Source: Methanoregulaceae archaeon UBA467 (GTDB lineage: Archaea > Halobacteriota > Methanomicrobia > Methanomicrobiales > Methanospirillaceae). From it: 64,000 nt of DNA. This document shows positions 35,445-44,627 of this stretch, piece by piece (the first letter of the stretch is position 1; each line of letters opens with the position of its first letter). The notes beneath the pieces are model-generated. The model saw nothing but the letters and a program-made list of their open reading frames with translations, did no database searches and was not told where the DNA came from. The stretch is from assembly GCA_002503825.1 (NCBI GenBank), contig DASP01000016.1, forward strand, positions 62,001 to 126,000. Reading direction: 5' to 3'. The translations under genes and the position numbers were made by a program.

Positions 35445-35989
35445 GGTTCACCCCGTATCTCTTCGATCAGGGCCCTGACCTCGTTCCCGAATTTTTCCAG
35501 TGCCCCGCTGTTCTCGATCGTGTAATCGGCGTGTGAAAGGGCACGCCCAAGCCCCCAGCCGATCTCCCTGCGGTCACGCGCACGCAGGGTATCCCTATCC
35601 GGCTTGTCATCAGCACGCCCGCGGGAGGAGAGCCGCTTCAGGCGCAGGTCAAAAGGTGCGTCGATACCGATGAGGTAAAACCGGCTGAAGTGCGCCCTGA
35701 AGAGATCGACTTCGGAATCGCCCCTGATGCCATCGACCAGCACTACCTGTGCACCGAGTGCTTCAATACACGGGATACAGCGCCGGGCGATTGCGTCCAT
35801 GCCTTCATCCCGCCTGAGCCTGTTTGCACATGCACCGAGGTTTTCGTCGGTGACCGGGAGCCCGGCCTCCTGCACGGCATCCCGGATCACATCGCCCATG
35901 ACGACCACCGGGATGCCCGCCTCCTGTGCAATGCAGGAGAACTCACCCTTACCACTGGCAGGCAACCCCACGACGCCGATTACTTTCAT
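35441..35989 (-). CDS. UPF0200 family P-loop kinase-like protein
   Basis: A 182-residue nucleotide-binding protein with the Walker A-like motif GLPASGKGE (about 8-16) and VMGDVIRD. It resembles adenylate kinase-like and dephospho-CoA kinase-like NMP kinases, and archaeal members are called UPF0200. I use ATG 35989 (MKVIGVVGLPASGKG). It overlaps the preceding radical SAM gene by 41 bp and the TIM-barrel gene by 4 bp. Confidence 0.85.
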   Translation of the reverse strand: MKVIGVVGLPASGKGEFSCIAQEAGIPVVVMGDVIRDAVQEAGLPVTDENLGACANRLRRDEGMDAIARRCIPCIEALGAQVVLVDGIRGDSEVDLFRAHFSRFYLIGIDAPFDLRLKRLSSRGRADDKPDRDTLRARDRREIGWGLGRALSHADYTIENSGALEKFGNEVRALIEEIRGEP

Positions 35990-36704
35990 ACACCACCTCC
36001 CCGTCTTCACGTGTCCGTATCTTTACCGGGCGCTCAATCCGGTCAGCAACTGCCTGCATCTCTGCAAGCGAGAGCGGCCTGATGTTCCCCTGCACTCCCT
36101 GCTGGAGAACAAGCATAACATCCCCTACTTCGCGTGCAATATGCTGCACTTCGTCCTCGTATCCCCGGAACAGTGTCACGACCGTCTCGAATTCGGGAAG
36201 ATCTCCCGACCGGTGGGCGCTCCTGCACAGTTCAAGCGATTTCTGCACGTTTTGTACAAAATTACCTTTGAGAAGGTTGTCGTACCGCTCCCAGCGTGCC
36301 TTGATATCGAGCGATATGCGGTCGACAAGCCCGCGGGAGATGAGCATTTCAAGAGTCCCGGGAAAGACGCCGTTTGTCTGGACGCCCACGAAAAGGCCCA
36401 TCTCCTTTACTTTTGCCGCGAGGGCGACCAGTGCATCGCGCTGCATGGTCGGCTCCCCGCCTGAAAAGACAACCGCGCTGATCAGGAGCCGGGCGTCGTG
36501 TATCATTCCCGCGATCTCTTCGGTGTCACGGAAGTCTTCGCCGGTGAGGATCGCAGAGTTATGGCAGTATGTACATCGCACCGGGCATCCCCGCAGAAAA
36601 ACAGTGCATACTGACCGCCCCCTCCAGTCAACCGTGCTCAGCGGAACAAATCCCCCGAAATTAACCTTCAAAAAATCACCGTGTGAGTAGTATTGGGCTG
36701 GCAT
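35949..36704 (-). CDS. Radical SAM protein, anaerobic ribonucleotide reductase activase-like
   Basis: A 251-residue radical SAM protein of the NrdG/pyruvate-formate-lyase activase type, with CPVRCTYCHN (C-x3-C-x2-C) and SGGEPTMQRDAL. The N-terminal YYSHGDFLKVNFGGFVPLST motif is common in methanogen anaerobic ribonucleoside-triphosphate reductase activases. No nrdD is adjacent, so the glycyl-radical partner is elsewhere. I use ATG 36704 (MPAQYYSHG); upstream in-frame sequence is non-conserved. It overlaps UPF0200 by 41 bp. Confidence 0.87.
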   Translation of the reverse strand: MPAQYYSHGDFLKVNFGGFVPLSTVDWRGRSVCTVFLRGCPVRCTYCHNSAILTGEDFRDTEEIAGMIHDARLLISAVVFSGGEPTMQRDALVALAAKVKEMGLFVGVQTNGVFPGTLEMLISRGLVDRISLDIKARWERYDNLLKGNFVQNVQKSLELCRSAHRSGDLPEFETVVTLFRGYEDEVQHIAREVGDVMLVLQQGVQGNIRPLSLAEMQAVADRIERPVKIRTREDGEVVYESNRRRGVACQW

Positions 36705-36830
36705 TTTATTCAAACTATTGAAACAGCTCATGGGCATACCGGGCGGACTCCTGCACCCCGGGACCCGGCAGAATCGTTGCCGGTTCTGCAATATATCTGA
36801 TAAAATCAGGTTGCGTAAACCCAAAACAAC

Positions 36831-36847
36831 TTTACTTGTGAAGTAAA
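36831..36847. promoter_or_regulatory. Palindrome upstream of thiC (possible thiamin-regulator operator)
   Basis: TTTACTT (36831-36837) and AAGTAAA (36841-36847) form a perfect inverted repeat around GTG, 66 bp before the thiC start. Archaeal thiamin genes are controlled by ThiR-type regulators that bind palindromes in such positions. The match to a published consensus was not checked. No TPP riboswitch (no THI-box CUGAGA pair) is visible in 36705-36913. Confidence 0.5.
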
Positions 36848-36913
36848 CAAGCAGAATTTAGTCCAGAAAATCTAAAACAATCATTTATCTTGTCTTTCTT
36901 CACAGTACTTACC

Positions 36914-38188
36914 ATGAGTCTCATCGAAGATGCCAGGGCCGGTGTGATCACCGAAGAGATGAAAATAGTCGCAAAGGCCGAAGGCGTCACCGAAGATTTT
37001 GTCAGGAGGGGCGTTGCCGGCGGGCATATCGTCATCCCGGTCTCACCGTACCGTAAAGTAAAGATTTGTGGAATCGGAGAAGGTCTCCGTACGAAGGTCA
37101 ATGCTTCGATCGGCACGTCGTCCGACATCGTCGATGTCGCAATGGAAATCGAGAAGGCACGGCAGGCCGAGCTTGCCGGTGCTGATACGCTGATGGAACT
37201 CTCGACAGGCGGCGACTTTATCGATATCAGGAAACAGGTCGTCGCATGCACCACCCTTTCGGTCGGGAGCGTCCCGCTCTACCAGGCCTTTATCGAGGCA
37301 GCACGAAAGGACGGTGCGGTAGTCAACATGAAAGAGGACGACCTCTTCCGCATCACCGCCGAGCAGGCGAAGGTCGGGACCAACTTCATGGCCATCCACA
37401 CCGGGATCAACTGGGAGACCGTAAAGCGGCTGCAGAACCAGGGCCGCCACGGCGGACTTGTCTCGAGGGGCGGTGCGTTCATGACCGCGTGGATGCTGCA
37501 CAACGAGAAGGAGAACCCGCTGTACTCGGAGTTTGACTACCTGCTCGAGATCATGAAGGAGCATGAAGTGACTCTTTCGATGGGCAACGGTATGCGTGCC
37601 GGTGCAGTGCACGACTCAACCGACCGGGCCCAGATCCAGGAGCTCATCATCAATGCGGAGCTTGCCGACAAGGCCCATGCAGAAGGCGTCCAGACGATCG
37701 TGGAAGGACCGGGTCATGTCCCGATGGATGAGATCCAGGCCAACGTCATCCTTCAGAAGCGGGTGACGAACCGGAAGCCGTTCTACATGCTCGGGCCGCT
37801 TGTCACGGACATAGCCCCCGGTTATGACGATCGCGTGGCCGCCATCGGGGCGTCGCTTTCCTCGGCGTACGGTGCCGACTTTATCTGCTATGTAACCCCT
37901 GCAGAGCACCTCGCGCTTCCCACGCCAGAGGAGGTATACGAAGGGGTCATCAGTTCACGCATTGCCGCCCATGTCGGTGACATGATCAAGCTGAAGAAGC
38001 GGGACGACGACCTCGAGATGGGACATGCCCGTCGTGACCTCGACTGGGAACGCCAGTTCCAGCTTGCCATGAACCCTGAGCGGGCACGGAAGATCCGCCA
38101 GGAACGCATGCCGGCCGATACCGACGCCTGCACCATGTGCGGGGATTATTGTGCGCTGAAAATCGTCGGCAGGCACTTTAATTTCTAA
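36914..38188 (+). CDS. thiC: Phosphomethylpyrimidine synthase ThiC
   Basis: A 424-residue radical SAM enzyme that makes hydroxymethylpyrimidine phosphate for thiamin. Family blocks include GADTLMELSTGGDF, VTLSMGNGMRAGAVHDSTD and EGPGHVPMDEI. The cluster motif CTMCGDYC (C-x2-C-x4-C spacing with the upstream/downstream cysteine) lies near the C-terminus. I use ATG 36914 (MSLIEDARAGVIT). Archaeal ThiC proteins of about 430 residues lack the long bacterial N-terminal extension. It is monocistronic, with a possible palindromic operator upstream. Confidence 0.96.
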   Translation: MSLIEDARAGVITEEMKIVAKAEGVTEDFVRRGVAGGHIVIPVSPYRKVKICGIGEGLRTKVNASIGTSSDIVDVAMEIEKARQAELAGADTLMELSTGGDFIDIRKQVVACTTLSVGSVPLYQAFIEAARKDGAVVNMKEDDLFRITAEQAKVGTNFMAIHTGINWETVKRLQNQGRHGGLVSRGGAFMTAWMLHNEKENPLYSEFDYLLEIMKEHEVTLSMGNGMRAGAVHDSTDRAQIQELIINAELADKAHAEGVQTIVEGPGHVPMDEIQANVILQKRVTNRKPFYMLGPLVTDIAPGYDDRVAAIGASLSSAYGADFICYVTPAEHLALPTPEEVYEGVISSRIAAHVGDMIKLKKRDDDLEMGHARRDLDWERQFQLAMNPERARKIRQERMPADTDACTMCGDYCALKIVGRHFNF

Positions 38189-38238
38189 AATTTTACTGGT
38201 GCCCTGTCCCTGAAACAGGGTGTCTGTTGCCACTCACC

Positions 38239-38253
38239 GGGGCATTCCGCCCC
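38239..38253 (+). terminator. Hairpin plus T-rich tail behind thiC
   Basis: GGGGC (38239-38243) pairs with GCCCC (38249-38253) around ATTCC, followed by an ATAATTTTT tract. A second short inverted repeat, CCCTG/CAGGG, lies at about 38203-38220. The rest of 38189-38531 shows no gene. Confidence 0.55.
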
Positions 38254-38531
38254 CGATAATTTTTGCAGCGATGAAAAACGGACCGCTGCTCCTTTTTTGT
38301 CATGACAGTGACCGGACCGCACTTTATTTATTATGGATTGTTTCCGGGGCTCCCCGTTCCCGCCCGTTATGCCGTCAGCAATAGCCGGATGATAAAAACG
38401 GCAACGCCCGGGTGTATACAATCCTGACAGAACGATCCGGGAGCGCCGGTCCTGAATGCTCCGGAATCATCCTTTGTGATGTACTACGTAGTAACTGCGT
38501 TACAGGGCTGCCAATAAAAAAAGTGTTGCGA

Positions 38532-38978
38532 TCAGACCTTTATGGCCCCTTTATCGAAGTATTTCATCGCGGCAGGAGCATATTTTTTCAATTCTTCGAA
38601 AAAGTACTTTCCGAGAGCGGGGTCTGATTCCCATACCGTCCTGTTGATCGTCCCGAGCAGCCAGCCCGGGAGCTCAGGCCCGGCGTCCAGGTGGTCTTTT
38701 ATAATGACGACGGTCTGGTCGACGTCGATCCTTGTCCCCCAGCCATGGGGCATCGAGAACGCCTCCGTAAAATATCCGGCAGTACCGGGAGCATGGATCT
38801 TCAGCTGTTCGTTGAAATATTTCCCAAGCATCGGATCGGAATCGGCGATCGCTCCACAAATTGTGCTGACAAGCCATGCCGGGACATCCGGGCTCTTGTC
38901 AAGGACATTCTTTATCACGACGATGGTCTCATCCACATCGTAGTTATTTTTCCACCGGTAGGGCACGTTATTTTCCAC
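38532..38978 (-). CDS. Unknown protein made of two tandem repeats of about 57 residues
   Basis: I do not recognise the family. The 148 residues consist of two homologous units: 14-70 (DVDETIVVIKNVLDKSPDVP then AWLVSTICGAI) and 85-141 (DVDQTVVIIKDHLDAGPELP then GWLLGTINRTV). Both continue to SDP, LGKYF and end with AP and YF. Spacing between units is 71 residues. No membrane segment or signal peptide is visible. It is probably a small two-lobed helical protein. It is divergent from the carboxymuconolactone-decarboxylase-like gene. Confidence 0.7.
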   Translation of the reverse strand: MENNVPYRWKNNYDVDETIVVIKNVLDKSPDVPAWLVSTICGAIADSDPMLGKYFNEQLKIHAPGTAGYFTEAFSMPHGWGTRIDVDQTVVIIKDHLDAGPELPGWLLGTINRTVWESDPALGKYFFEELKKYAPAAMKYFDKGAIKV

Positions 38979-39098
38979 CTTACCGGAAAGTGGAATTGTA
39001 ACCTGATGAATGTTGCTGTCGCCGGACCGCCTTCGGATGCGACCTGTACCAAAAAATCAAACCGCAACCTCCATGCCACCCTGAATTGAGATTCCTGC

Positions 39099-39512
39099 AT
39101 GGATACTACTGTTGAGGCAGTGCTGGCTGACATTCGTGAACACGCTCCCGGGATCGCAGAAGATATAGAGGATATGTGCAGGGAGGTTCTCGGCGTCGTG
39201 CCACATATCTTTTCCACCATGCGTGAACGGCCTGATATGTGTGCCCTTTCCGCCCTTGCTGATTTTTCCATGTGCCGGCCGCCATCCATGGATGCAAAAA
39301 CCGCCGAGCTCATCGCGGTTGCGTCGGCAGCGTCCCTGAGGGCTGAAAACTGCCTCAGGGTCCACATCAGGGCAGCAGTGAAAGCGGGTGCATCACGGGA
39401 TGAGGTCCGGGATACCATCTTTATCGCATCGGTCATGGGAAAGTCAGGCATCATGGCAGCTTCGGTGAGGGTGCTCGAAGAGGCGATTCCGGAGACAGGG
39501 GATAAGAAATAA
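39099..39512 (+). CDS. Carboxymuconolactone decarboxylase (CMD/AhpD-like) family protein
   Basis: A 137-residue helical protein of the CMD family. The active-site region is AENCLRVHIRAAVKAGAS; the family often has C-x2-C-x3-H, here reduced to one cysteine in C-x3-H. The C-terminal GASRDEVRDTIFIASVMGK matches the family. The role may be redox or as a small enzyme of aromatic metabolism, and is unknown in methanogens. The gene ends 6 bp before the left end of the IS1634-like element. Confidence 0.85.
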   Translation: MDTTVEAVLADIREHAPGIAEDIEDMCREVLGVVPHIFSTMRERPDMCALSALADFSMCRPPSMDAKTAELIAVASAASLRAENCLRVHIRAAVKAGASRDEVRDTIFIASVMGKSGIMAASVRVLEEAIPETGDKK

Positions 39513-39518
39513 TTCTGC

Positions 39519-41258
39519 TTTTACCCTACATTTCGCGGGTCGGCCTCACAAAATAATATTTTTCGAATGATGGCCCCATAAGTTCAAGAATGTGAGTTAC
39601 TTCCTCGTCCAGATTCACAATAAACCGTTGTATATGTGAGTTCAAAGCCACCGTGACTTCAGCCGGTCTCATAAACAGAGTAAAGATCCATTTCATAGTC
39701 GGGTTCTGAATCGGCTTTTTCAACTGGTTATTCACCGTCGTCCCGGTTTCTTTGAGTCTGGATCGTAGATACCACTCAGCTATTGCATACACAAACAAGC
39801 AGAGCACCATAATCATGGATAGAGCCTCAATTCTGCTCTCTTTCTTCAGAAACACCTCAGCAACTCTGAATGATTTATCCTTTAGAAACCTGAATCCCCG
39901 TTCAACGGATTGCTGTCCTTTGTAGTATTTCAGAATCGAATCCGCATCCAGATCGAGATCATTTGTTGTTAGGACAAACCTGCCAAGACGAGCTATTTCC
40001 CGCTCGATAACTTCTGGAATAATCTCGATCGGCGAATCTACGGAAAATACGGTGACAACAGAATCATCTTTTCCCGGACGACCCTTTTTGCCATTATTCT
40101 TCTTTGTTCGGGATAAGATTTGGATCTTATCAGCAGACAGATACGGGTAGTCATCGAACCATAATCGTGCTGCCATTTGTGCATCGGGTTCACACGCGAA
40201 CTCCTTTGACCGTAACTTTTTCAGTGATTTTCGTGCTTTCTCAAGCCGTTTATCCAGATTTTTCGGGTATTTTTTCTCACTTGCCGCTCTCCTCTTCTCC
40301 GAATGGACGAGAACCCATTTCTGCTCAATTCCAGCGTAGTTTACCAGCCGCTCATGAAACGAGTACCCCTCTTCTCCACCGTGAACCATCGGCACATCGG
40401 CAACCAGGAGTGTCTTGACTTCATCGATGGTGGCGGGAGGGTGACTTATCCAGAAGGTATGTTGGCCAAGTGTCTGCAGGTTAGGACCGGTATAGAACGC
40501 GCTATCAGCAACGTAGTATGCCTTGTCTTCGAGATTGAGGTTCTGTTTCACTTTTTGAATAGTTTCGAGAAGGATTTTTTTGTCTGACTCATTGCCAGAA
40601 TAGGGCTGGGTGAACAGGGGGATACCATGCTGGTTTGTCACCATGCTAAGTACAAACTGCTTGAGATCCCACCTGAGATCTTTATTGTGACCGTAGGTGA
40701 TCTGGATGGTCTGGAAATCTTCATCTTCGTTGTCATAGTCGCCGTGGACACTGAAACTGGTAGTGTCAGCATGCAGAAGGTGAGTACCGAACTGGAATTT
40801 TTTCATGACGTTCATGACGATCCGGTTGAACAGATCAGTGGTGCCGTAATCGTAAATGCGGTCAAGGGTGCGAAGAAGAACATCATCATTCAGGTGTTCA
40901 GGTGTGACCCCGGGACCAAACAATTGTTCTGTCGATAGATTGGTGAAAAACCGGGAGAAGAAGTAGAGTCGGCGTTCGTTGAAACCAAGCCCGTTCAGGA
41001 GCATTGCCGTGACAACCTTTGAGTGAGGGAGGATATGATCCCGGGTCTTGGGTAATGCTTCATCGATGACCGCTGATATGCCAAGTTCATCGATCATTCC
41101 GGCAACCAGCCCTAAATGCCCTATTTGCCGGGATGTGAAATCCTGTGACGTGAATTGAGGAAATTTCTCCACAAATGAAGTATCGCTGTACTAAGATATA
41201 TTTCTAAGTATGGAATTTCCAGAAACCGTTATGGGCACGTGCGAAAGGTGGGTTTTAC
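39519..41258 (-). mobile_element. IS1634-type insertion sequence (boundaries approximate)
   Basis: The element is defined by the intact transposase and weak terminal similarity. The left end has TTTTACCCTACATTTCGC (39519-39536), and the right end, on the opposite strand, has TAAAACCCACCTTTCGC (41257-41241). The two share ACCC...TTTCGC with one gap, suggesting imperfect terminal inverted repeats. I found no clear target duplication. The transposase stop codon would lie inside the left repeat. No passenger genes are present. Confidence 0.5.
39526..41172 (-). CDS. IS1634 family DDE transposase
   Basis: A 548-residue transposase with an intact frame. The catalytic triad is visible as D136 in HADTTSFS, D223 in VADSAFYTG and E424 in YYKGQQSVERGFRFLKD, with the Y-x-G-Q-x-x-V-E spacing typical of the IS4/IS1634 group. 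An N-terminal helical DNA-binding region precedes them. The gene is not frameshifted, so the element may be active. It differs from the decayed transposase at 24836-25345. Confidence 0.93.
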   Translation of the reverse strand: MEKFPQFTSQDFTSRQIGHLGLVAGMIDELGISAVIDEALPKTRDHILPHSKVVTAMLLNGLGFNERRLYFFSRFFTNLSTEQLFGPGVTPEHLNDDVLLRTLDRIYDYGTTDLFNRIVMNVMKKFQFGTHLLHADTTSFSVHGDYDNEDEDFQTIQITYGHNKDLRWDLKQFVLSMVTNQHGIPLFTQPYSGNESDKKILLETIQKVKQNLNLEDKAYYVADSAFYTGPNLQTLGQHTFWISHPPATIDEVKTLLVADVPMVHGGEEGYSFHERLVNYAGIEQKWVLVHSEKRRAASEKKYPKNLDKRLEKARKSLKKLRSKEFACEPDAQMAARLWFDDYPYLSADKIQILSRTKKNNGKKGRPGKDDSVVTVFSVDSPIEIIPEVIEREIARLGRFVLTTNDLDLDADSILKYYKGQQSVERGFRFLKDKSFRVAEVFLKKESRIEALSMIMVLCLFVYAIAEWYLRSRLKETGTTVNNQLKKPIQNPTMKWIFTLFMRPAEVTVALNSHIQRFIVNLDEEVTHILELMGPSFEKYYFVRPTREM

Positions 41259-41577
41259 TACCTTTCAGAAAATGTAATTTCATCAGATTCATCCGGGATA
41301 GTGATTCACGCCGCCGGCCCCGTGTCAACTCCTGGTAAACCGGTTTCAACAGGGGGGAGGGTGAAACCTGATTGGATGAAACAATCGTATCGCTGCATCA
41401 ATACCTGATGCAGGTTACGAATATCGGGGACACCGGTCTACTCTGCCCACACACCCTGTCTCCGCAGACCTCCGGTCATTTTTCGTCATCCCGGGGCAGA
41501 GGAAAGGATACGGCCATCCCTTCCGGTGGACCGGATGCGTATTATTATCTTTCCCACACCCTTACAGTACTCTTCAG
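41259..41577. other. Gene-free stretch upstream of the folate enzyme
   Basis: 319 bases. GAAAGGT (41243-41249) and ACCTTTC (41260-41266) form a hairpin straddling the right end of the IS. A short stretch, CAGGGGGGAGGGTGAAACC at about 41350-41368, resembles the dispersed repeat core but has only two G-tracts. An open frame at 41372-41581 has no similarity I recognise and is not annotated. Confidence 0.4.
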
Positions 41578-42138
41578 ATGAGCAGCACAAAAGCGGCGCT
41601 CCGGGAACGCATAAAGCATATCAGGGCTTCATTGTCACCCGGTGAGAGGCAGCGCCAGAGCAGCAGGATCCATGACCTGCTGCTCGGTGAGCTCGATGGC
41701 GAAAACCCTGTGATGATCTATGTCTCAAAACCGCCTGAAGTGATAACCACGGGAATTATTGACTCCCTTCTCAGACGGGGGACCGGGGTGGTGGTCCCGA
41801 TTATCCAGACCGCCGACTGCAGCCTGAGGCTCTCGTACCTTCGCGACCTTTCGGCACTTTCTGTCAGCACCTTCTCGGTACCGGAACCAATAGGAAATGA
41901 GATCCCGGCATCCCCCGAATCCATCGGCGTCGTGGTGGTCCCGATGATCGCCTATGACCGGAGCGGTCACCGCCTCGGTTACGGGGCAGGTTATTATGAC
42001 CGTTTTCTCTCCTCGTCCTGCAACATGAAAAAGATAGGAATCGCCTTCTCCTGCCAGGAAATTGATCATGTGCCGGCAGATGAAAACGATGTGCGGATGG
42101 ATGTCATCATCACCGAAGAGGGCGTCCTGAACGTCTGA
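41578..42138 (+). CDS. 5-Formyltetrahydrofolate cyclo-ligase family protein
   Basis: A 186-residue enzyme of the 5-FTHF cyclo-ligase fold, which in bacteria makes methenyl-tetrahydrofolate. The signature HRLGYGAGYYDRFL (about 131-144) and the N-terminal KAALRERIKHIRASLSPGER are present. Methanogens use tetrahydromethanopterin, so the physiological substrate here could differ. It is followed 77 bp later by cdc48 with its own promoter. Confidence 0.9.
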   Translation: MSSTKAALRERIKHIRASLSPGERQRQSSRIHDLLLGELDGENPVMIYVSKPPEVITTGIIDSLLRRGTGVVVPIIQTADCSLRLSYLRDLSALSVSTFSVPEPIGNEIPASPESIGVVVVPMIAYDRSGHRLGYGAGYYDRFLSSSCNMKKIGIAFSCQEIDHVPADENDVRMDVIITEEGVLNV

Positions 42139-42150
42139 TCCTTTTCCGTA

Positions 42151-42172
42151 TAGGTAACCTATATATATAATA
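42151..42172 (+). promoter_or_regulatory. cdc48-hsp20 promoter with palindrome
   Basis: TAGGTAACCTA (42151-42161) is a perfect palindrome around a central A and abuts a TATATATATAA stretch (42162-42172) that looks like the TATA box. The cdc48 ATG follows 44 bp later. In Archaeoglobus the hsp20-cdc48 operon is repressed by the HSR1 heat-shock regulator, which binds a CTAAC-N5-GTTAG palindrome. The sequence here differs, so the regulator is unknown. Confidence 0.5.
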
Positions 42173-42215
42173 ACTCACTAACTAAAAGTAAACTCTGTTA
42201 TCAGGATAGGTTATC

Positions 42216-44612
42216 ATGGCAAATAAAGATTACATGGAAGTTGTGGTCAAAGAGGCGGCAAGGGACGATGCCGGCCGGGGTATCGCGCGGCTCTCCATCG
42301 AGGTGATGCGTGCCCTTGACCTGGTCAGCGGAGACGTTGTAGAAATCGAGGGCAAAAAGAAGGCCACGGCTATTGTCTGGCCGGGATTTGCCCAGGATAC
42401 CGGACATTTAATTCTCAGGATAGACGGTACCATCCGCAGCAATGCTGCAACGGGTGTTGACGAAAAAGTCAGGATCCGGAAAGTCGAGGTCGGGTACGCA
42501 AAGAAAGTCGTCATCCAGCCCACCCAACCCATCAGGCTGGTCGGGGGAGAACAGTACCTTGCCCGCGTGCTCAGGGGGAGGTCTGTCATGGAAGGCCAGA
42601 CCGTCAGGGTCGATGTTATCGGAAACCCGATCACGCTCGTCATCTCAAAAGTGACCCCGAAGGGGATAGCCGTCGTGACCGACGAGACCGAGATCGAGTT
42701 GAAGGAGACCCCGTACAAACCGGAAGAGGGGGCCAAGAAAGAGATCTCCGATGTCCATTACGAGGATATCGGCGGTCTCGGGCGGGAGCTGGAGATGGTC
42801 AGGGAGATGATCGAACTGCCGCTCCGCCACCCCGAGATCTTCGAGCGCCTCGGGATAGAGCCGCCGAAGGGAGTTTTGCTCTACGGTCCGCCCGGGACGG
42901 GAAAAACCCTCATTGCAAAAGCGGTGGCAACCGAGGTTGACGCCCACTTCATCACTCTCTCGGGCCCTGAGATCATGAGCAAGTACTATGGTGAGAGCGA
43001 GGGGAAACTCCGCGAAGTCTTTGAAGAGGCGCAGGAGAACGCCCCCACCATCATCTTCATCGACGAGATCGACTCCATCGCCCCGAAACGCGAGGACACC
43101 AAGGGTGAAGTGGAACGCCGGGTTGTCGCCCAGCTCCTCTCCCTGATGGACGGCCTGAAAGGGCGGGGGCAGGTCATCGTCATCGCTGCGACCAATATAC
43201 CGGATGCCATCGACCCGGCGCTCCGGCGCGGCGGGCGGTTCGACCGCGAGATCGAGATCGGCATACCTGATAAAAACGGCAGGATGGAGATCTTCCAGGT
43301 CCATACACGCGGTGTTCCTCTCGCAGACGACGTGGATATCGAAAAATTCGCGAATACCACGCACGGGTTTGTCGGGGCTGATATCGCGCTCCTTGTAAAG
43401 GAAGCTGCGATGCATGCCCTCCGGAAGGTCATACCGATGATCGAGATCGACAAGGAGATCCCGGCAGAAATGCTGGACCGGCTGCGGGTGACGAACGGGG
43501 ACTTTGACGAGGCCCGGAAGCACGTCGAGCCGAGCGCCATGCGGGAAGTCCTTGTTGAAGTCCCGGATATCTCGTGGCAGGATGTCGGGGGCCTGGAAGA
43601 TGTCAAAAAGGAACTTCAGGAGGCAGTCGAGTGGCCCCTGAAGTACCCGACGGTATTCCAGAAACTCAATACCAAGCCGCCAAAGGGGATCCTCCTCTTT
43701 GGTCCGCCCGGGACGGGAAAGACCCTGCTCGCAAAGGCAGTGGCAAACGAGAGCGAATGCAATTTCATCTCGGTAAAAGGCCCTGAACTGCTCTCGAAAT
43801 GGGTAGGAGAGTCTGAAAAGGGAGTGCGCGAGATCTTCAGAAAAGCGCGGCAGGCATCGCCGTCCATCATCTTCTTCGACGAGGTCGATGCACTCGTACC
43901 GCGGAGAGGCTCCTACACGGGGTCATCCCACGTCACCGAGAGCGTGGTCTCGCAGATCCTGACCGAACTCGACGGCCTGGAAGAGCTGAAGAACGTTACC
44001 GTCGTCGCGGCAACCAACCGTCCGGACATGCTCGACCCGGCACTTATGCGGCCGGGGCGTATAGAGCGGCATATCTATGTCCCGCCACCGGATGCAGAGA
44101 GCCGAAAGAAGATATTCGACGTCTACCTCAAAGGCGAGGAGACGCTGCTTGCAGGTGACGTCGACATCGCGGCCCTCGTGGCCGAGACCGGGAATTACGT
44201 CGGCGCCGACATCGAGGCGCTGGTCAGGGAGGCCAAGCTCGGGGCAATGCGTGAGTTCATCACGGCAATGGCAGGAAAGCCCGAGCAGGAGATGGCTGAC
44301 GCGGTGATCAATGTCCGCCTCACCAGGAAGCATTTCGAGGATGCCAGGAAGAAAGTGAAGGGGTCCCTTGACCGCGACACGCTCGAGGCATCGGAACGGC
44401 AGTCATGGGAGATGCTCTATAACCAGGACCAGCGGACCATTCTCGAAAACGGGGTCAGTGCACTCAGGCGTGCAGAGTTGACGGGCGAGTCACAGGCAGG
44501 CACGACTGCACTCCGGGAGGAGGTCTTCCGGAGGGCAAAGGACTGGAACAAGATAAAGCGGCTCACGCACGAGGTCGAACAGCAGCTGAAAGACCTGGTG
44601 CGGACCGGATAA
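42216..44612 (+). CDS. cdc48: CDC48/VAT family AAA ATPase
   Basis: A 798-residue hexameric unfoldase with an N-terminal double-psi barrel domain (about 1-180) and two AAA modules. Walker A motifs GPPGTGKT are near residues 223 and 496. Walker B motifs are FIDEIDSIAP (D1) and FFDEVDALVP (D2), and arginine-finger regions are present in both. It delivers unfolded proteins to the proteasome. It is followed 15 bp later by an Hsp20-like gene, a chaperone pairing. Confidence 0.97.
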   Translation: MANKDYMEVVVKEAARDDAGRGIARLSIEVMRALDLVSGDVVEIEGKKKATAIVWPGFAQDTGHLILRIDGTIRSNAATGVDEKVRIRKVEVGYAKKVVIQPTQPIRLVGGEQYLARVLRGRSVMEGQTVRVDVIGNPITLVISKVTPKGIAVVTDETEIELKETPYKPEEGAKKEISDVHYEDIGGLGRELEMVREMIELPLRHPEIFERLGIEPPKGVLLYGPPGTGKTLIAKAVATEVDAHFITLSGPEIMSKYYGESEGKLREVFEEAQENAPTIIFIDEIDSIAPKREDTKGEVERRVVAQLLSLMDGLKGRGQVIVIAATNIPDAIDPALRRGGRFDREIEIGIPDKNGRMEIFQVHTRGVPLADDVDIEKFANTTHGFVGADIALLVKEAAMHALRKVIPMIEIDKEIPAEMLDRLRVTNGDFDEARKHVEPSAMREVLVEVPDISWQDVGGLEDVKKELQEAVEWPLKYPTVFQKLNTKPPKGILLFGPPGTGKTLLAKAVANESECNFISVKGPELLSKWVGESEKGVREIFRKARQASPSIIFFDEVDALVPRRGSYTGSSHVTESVVSQILTELDGLEELKNVTVVAATNRPDMLDPALMRPGRIERHIYVPPPDAESRKKIFDVYLKGEETLLAGDVDIAALVAETGNYVGADIEALVREAKLGAMREFITAMAGKPEQEMADAVINVRLTRKHFEDARKKVKGSLDRDTLEASERQSWEMLYNQDQRTILENGVSALRRAELTGESQAGTTALREEVFRRAKDWNKIKRLTHEVEQQLKDLVRTG

Positions 44613-44627
44613 GGAGATACAAAAGGA

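Noticed and set aside
36705..36913. TPP riboswitch before thiC
   Set aside because: The conserved CUGAGA and related THI-box elements are absent; a palindrome suggests protein control instead.
41350..41368. Fourth copy of the dispersed G-quadruplex repeat
   Set aside because: Only part of the core is similar (two G-tracts) and the flanking blocks do not align.
41372..41581. 69-codon open frame ending at the folate enzyme start
   Set aside because: It overlaps the gene start by ATGA, but the translation is low-complexity with no similarity and no clear start.
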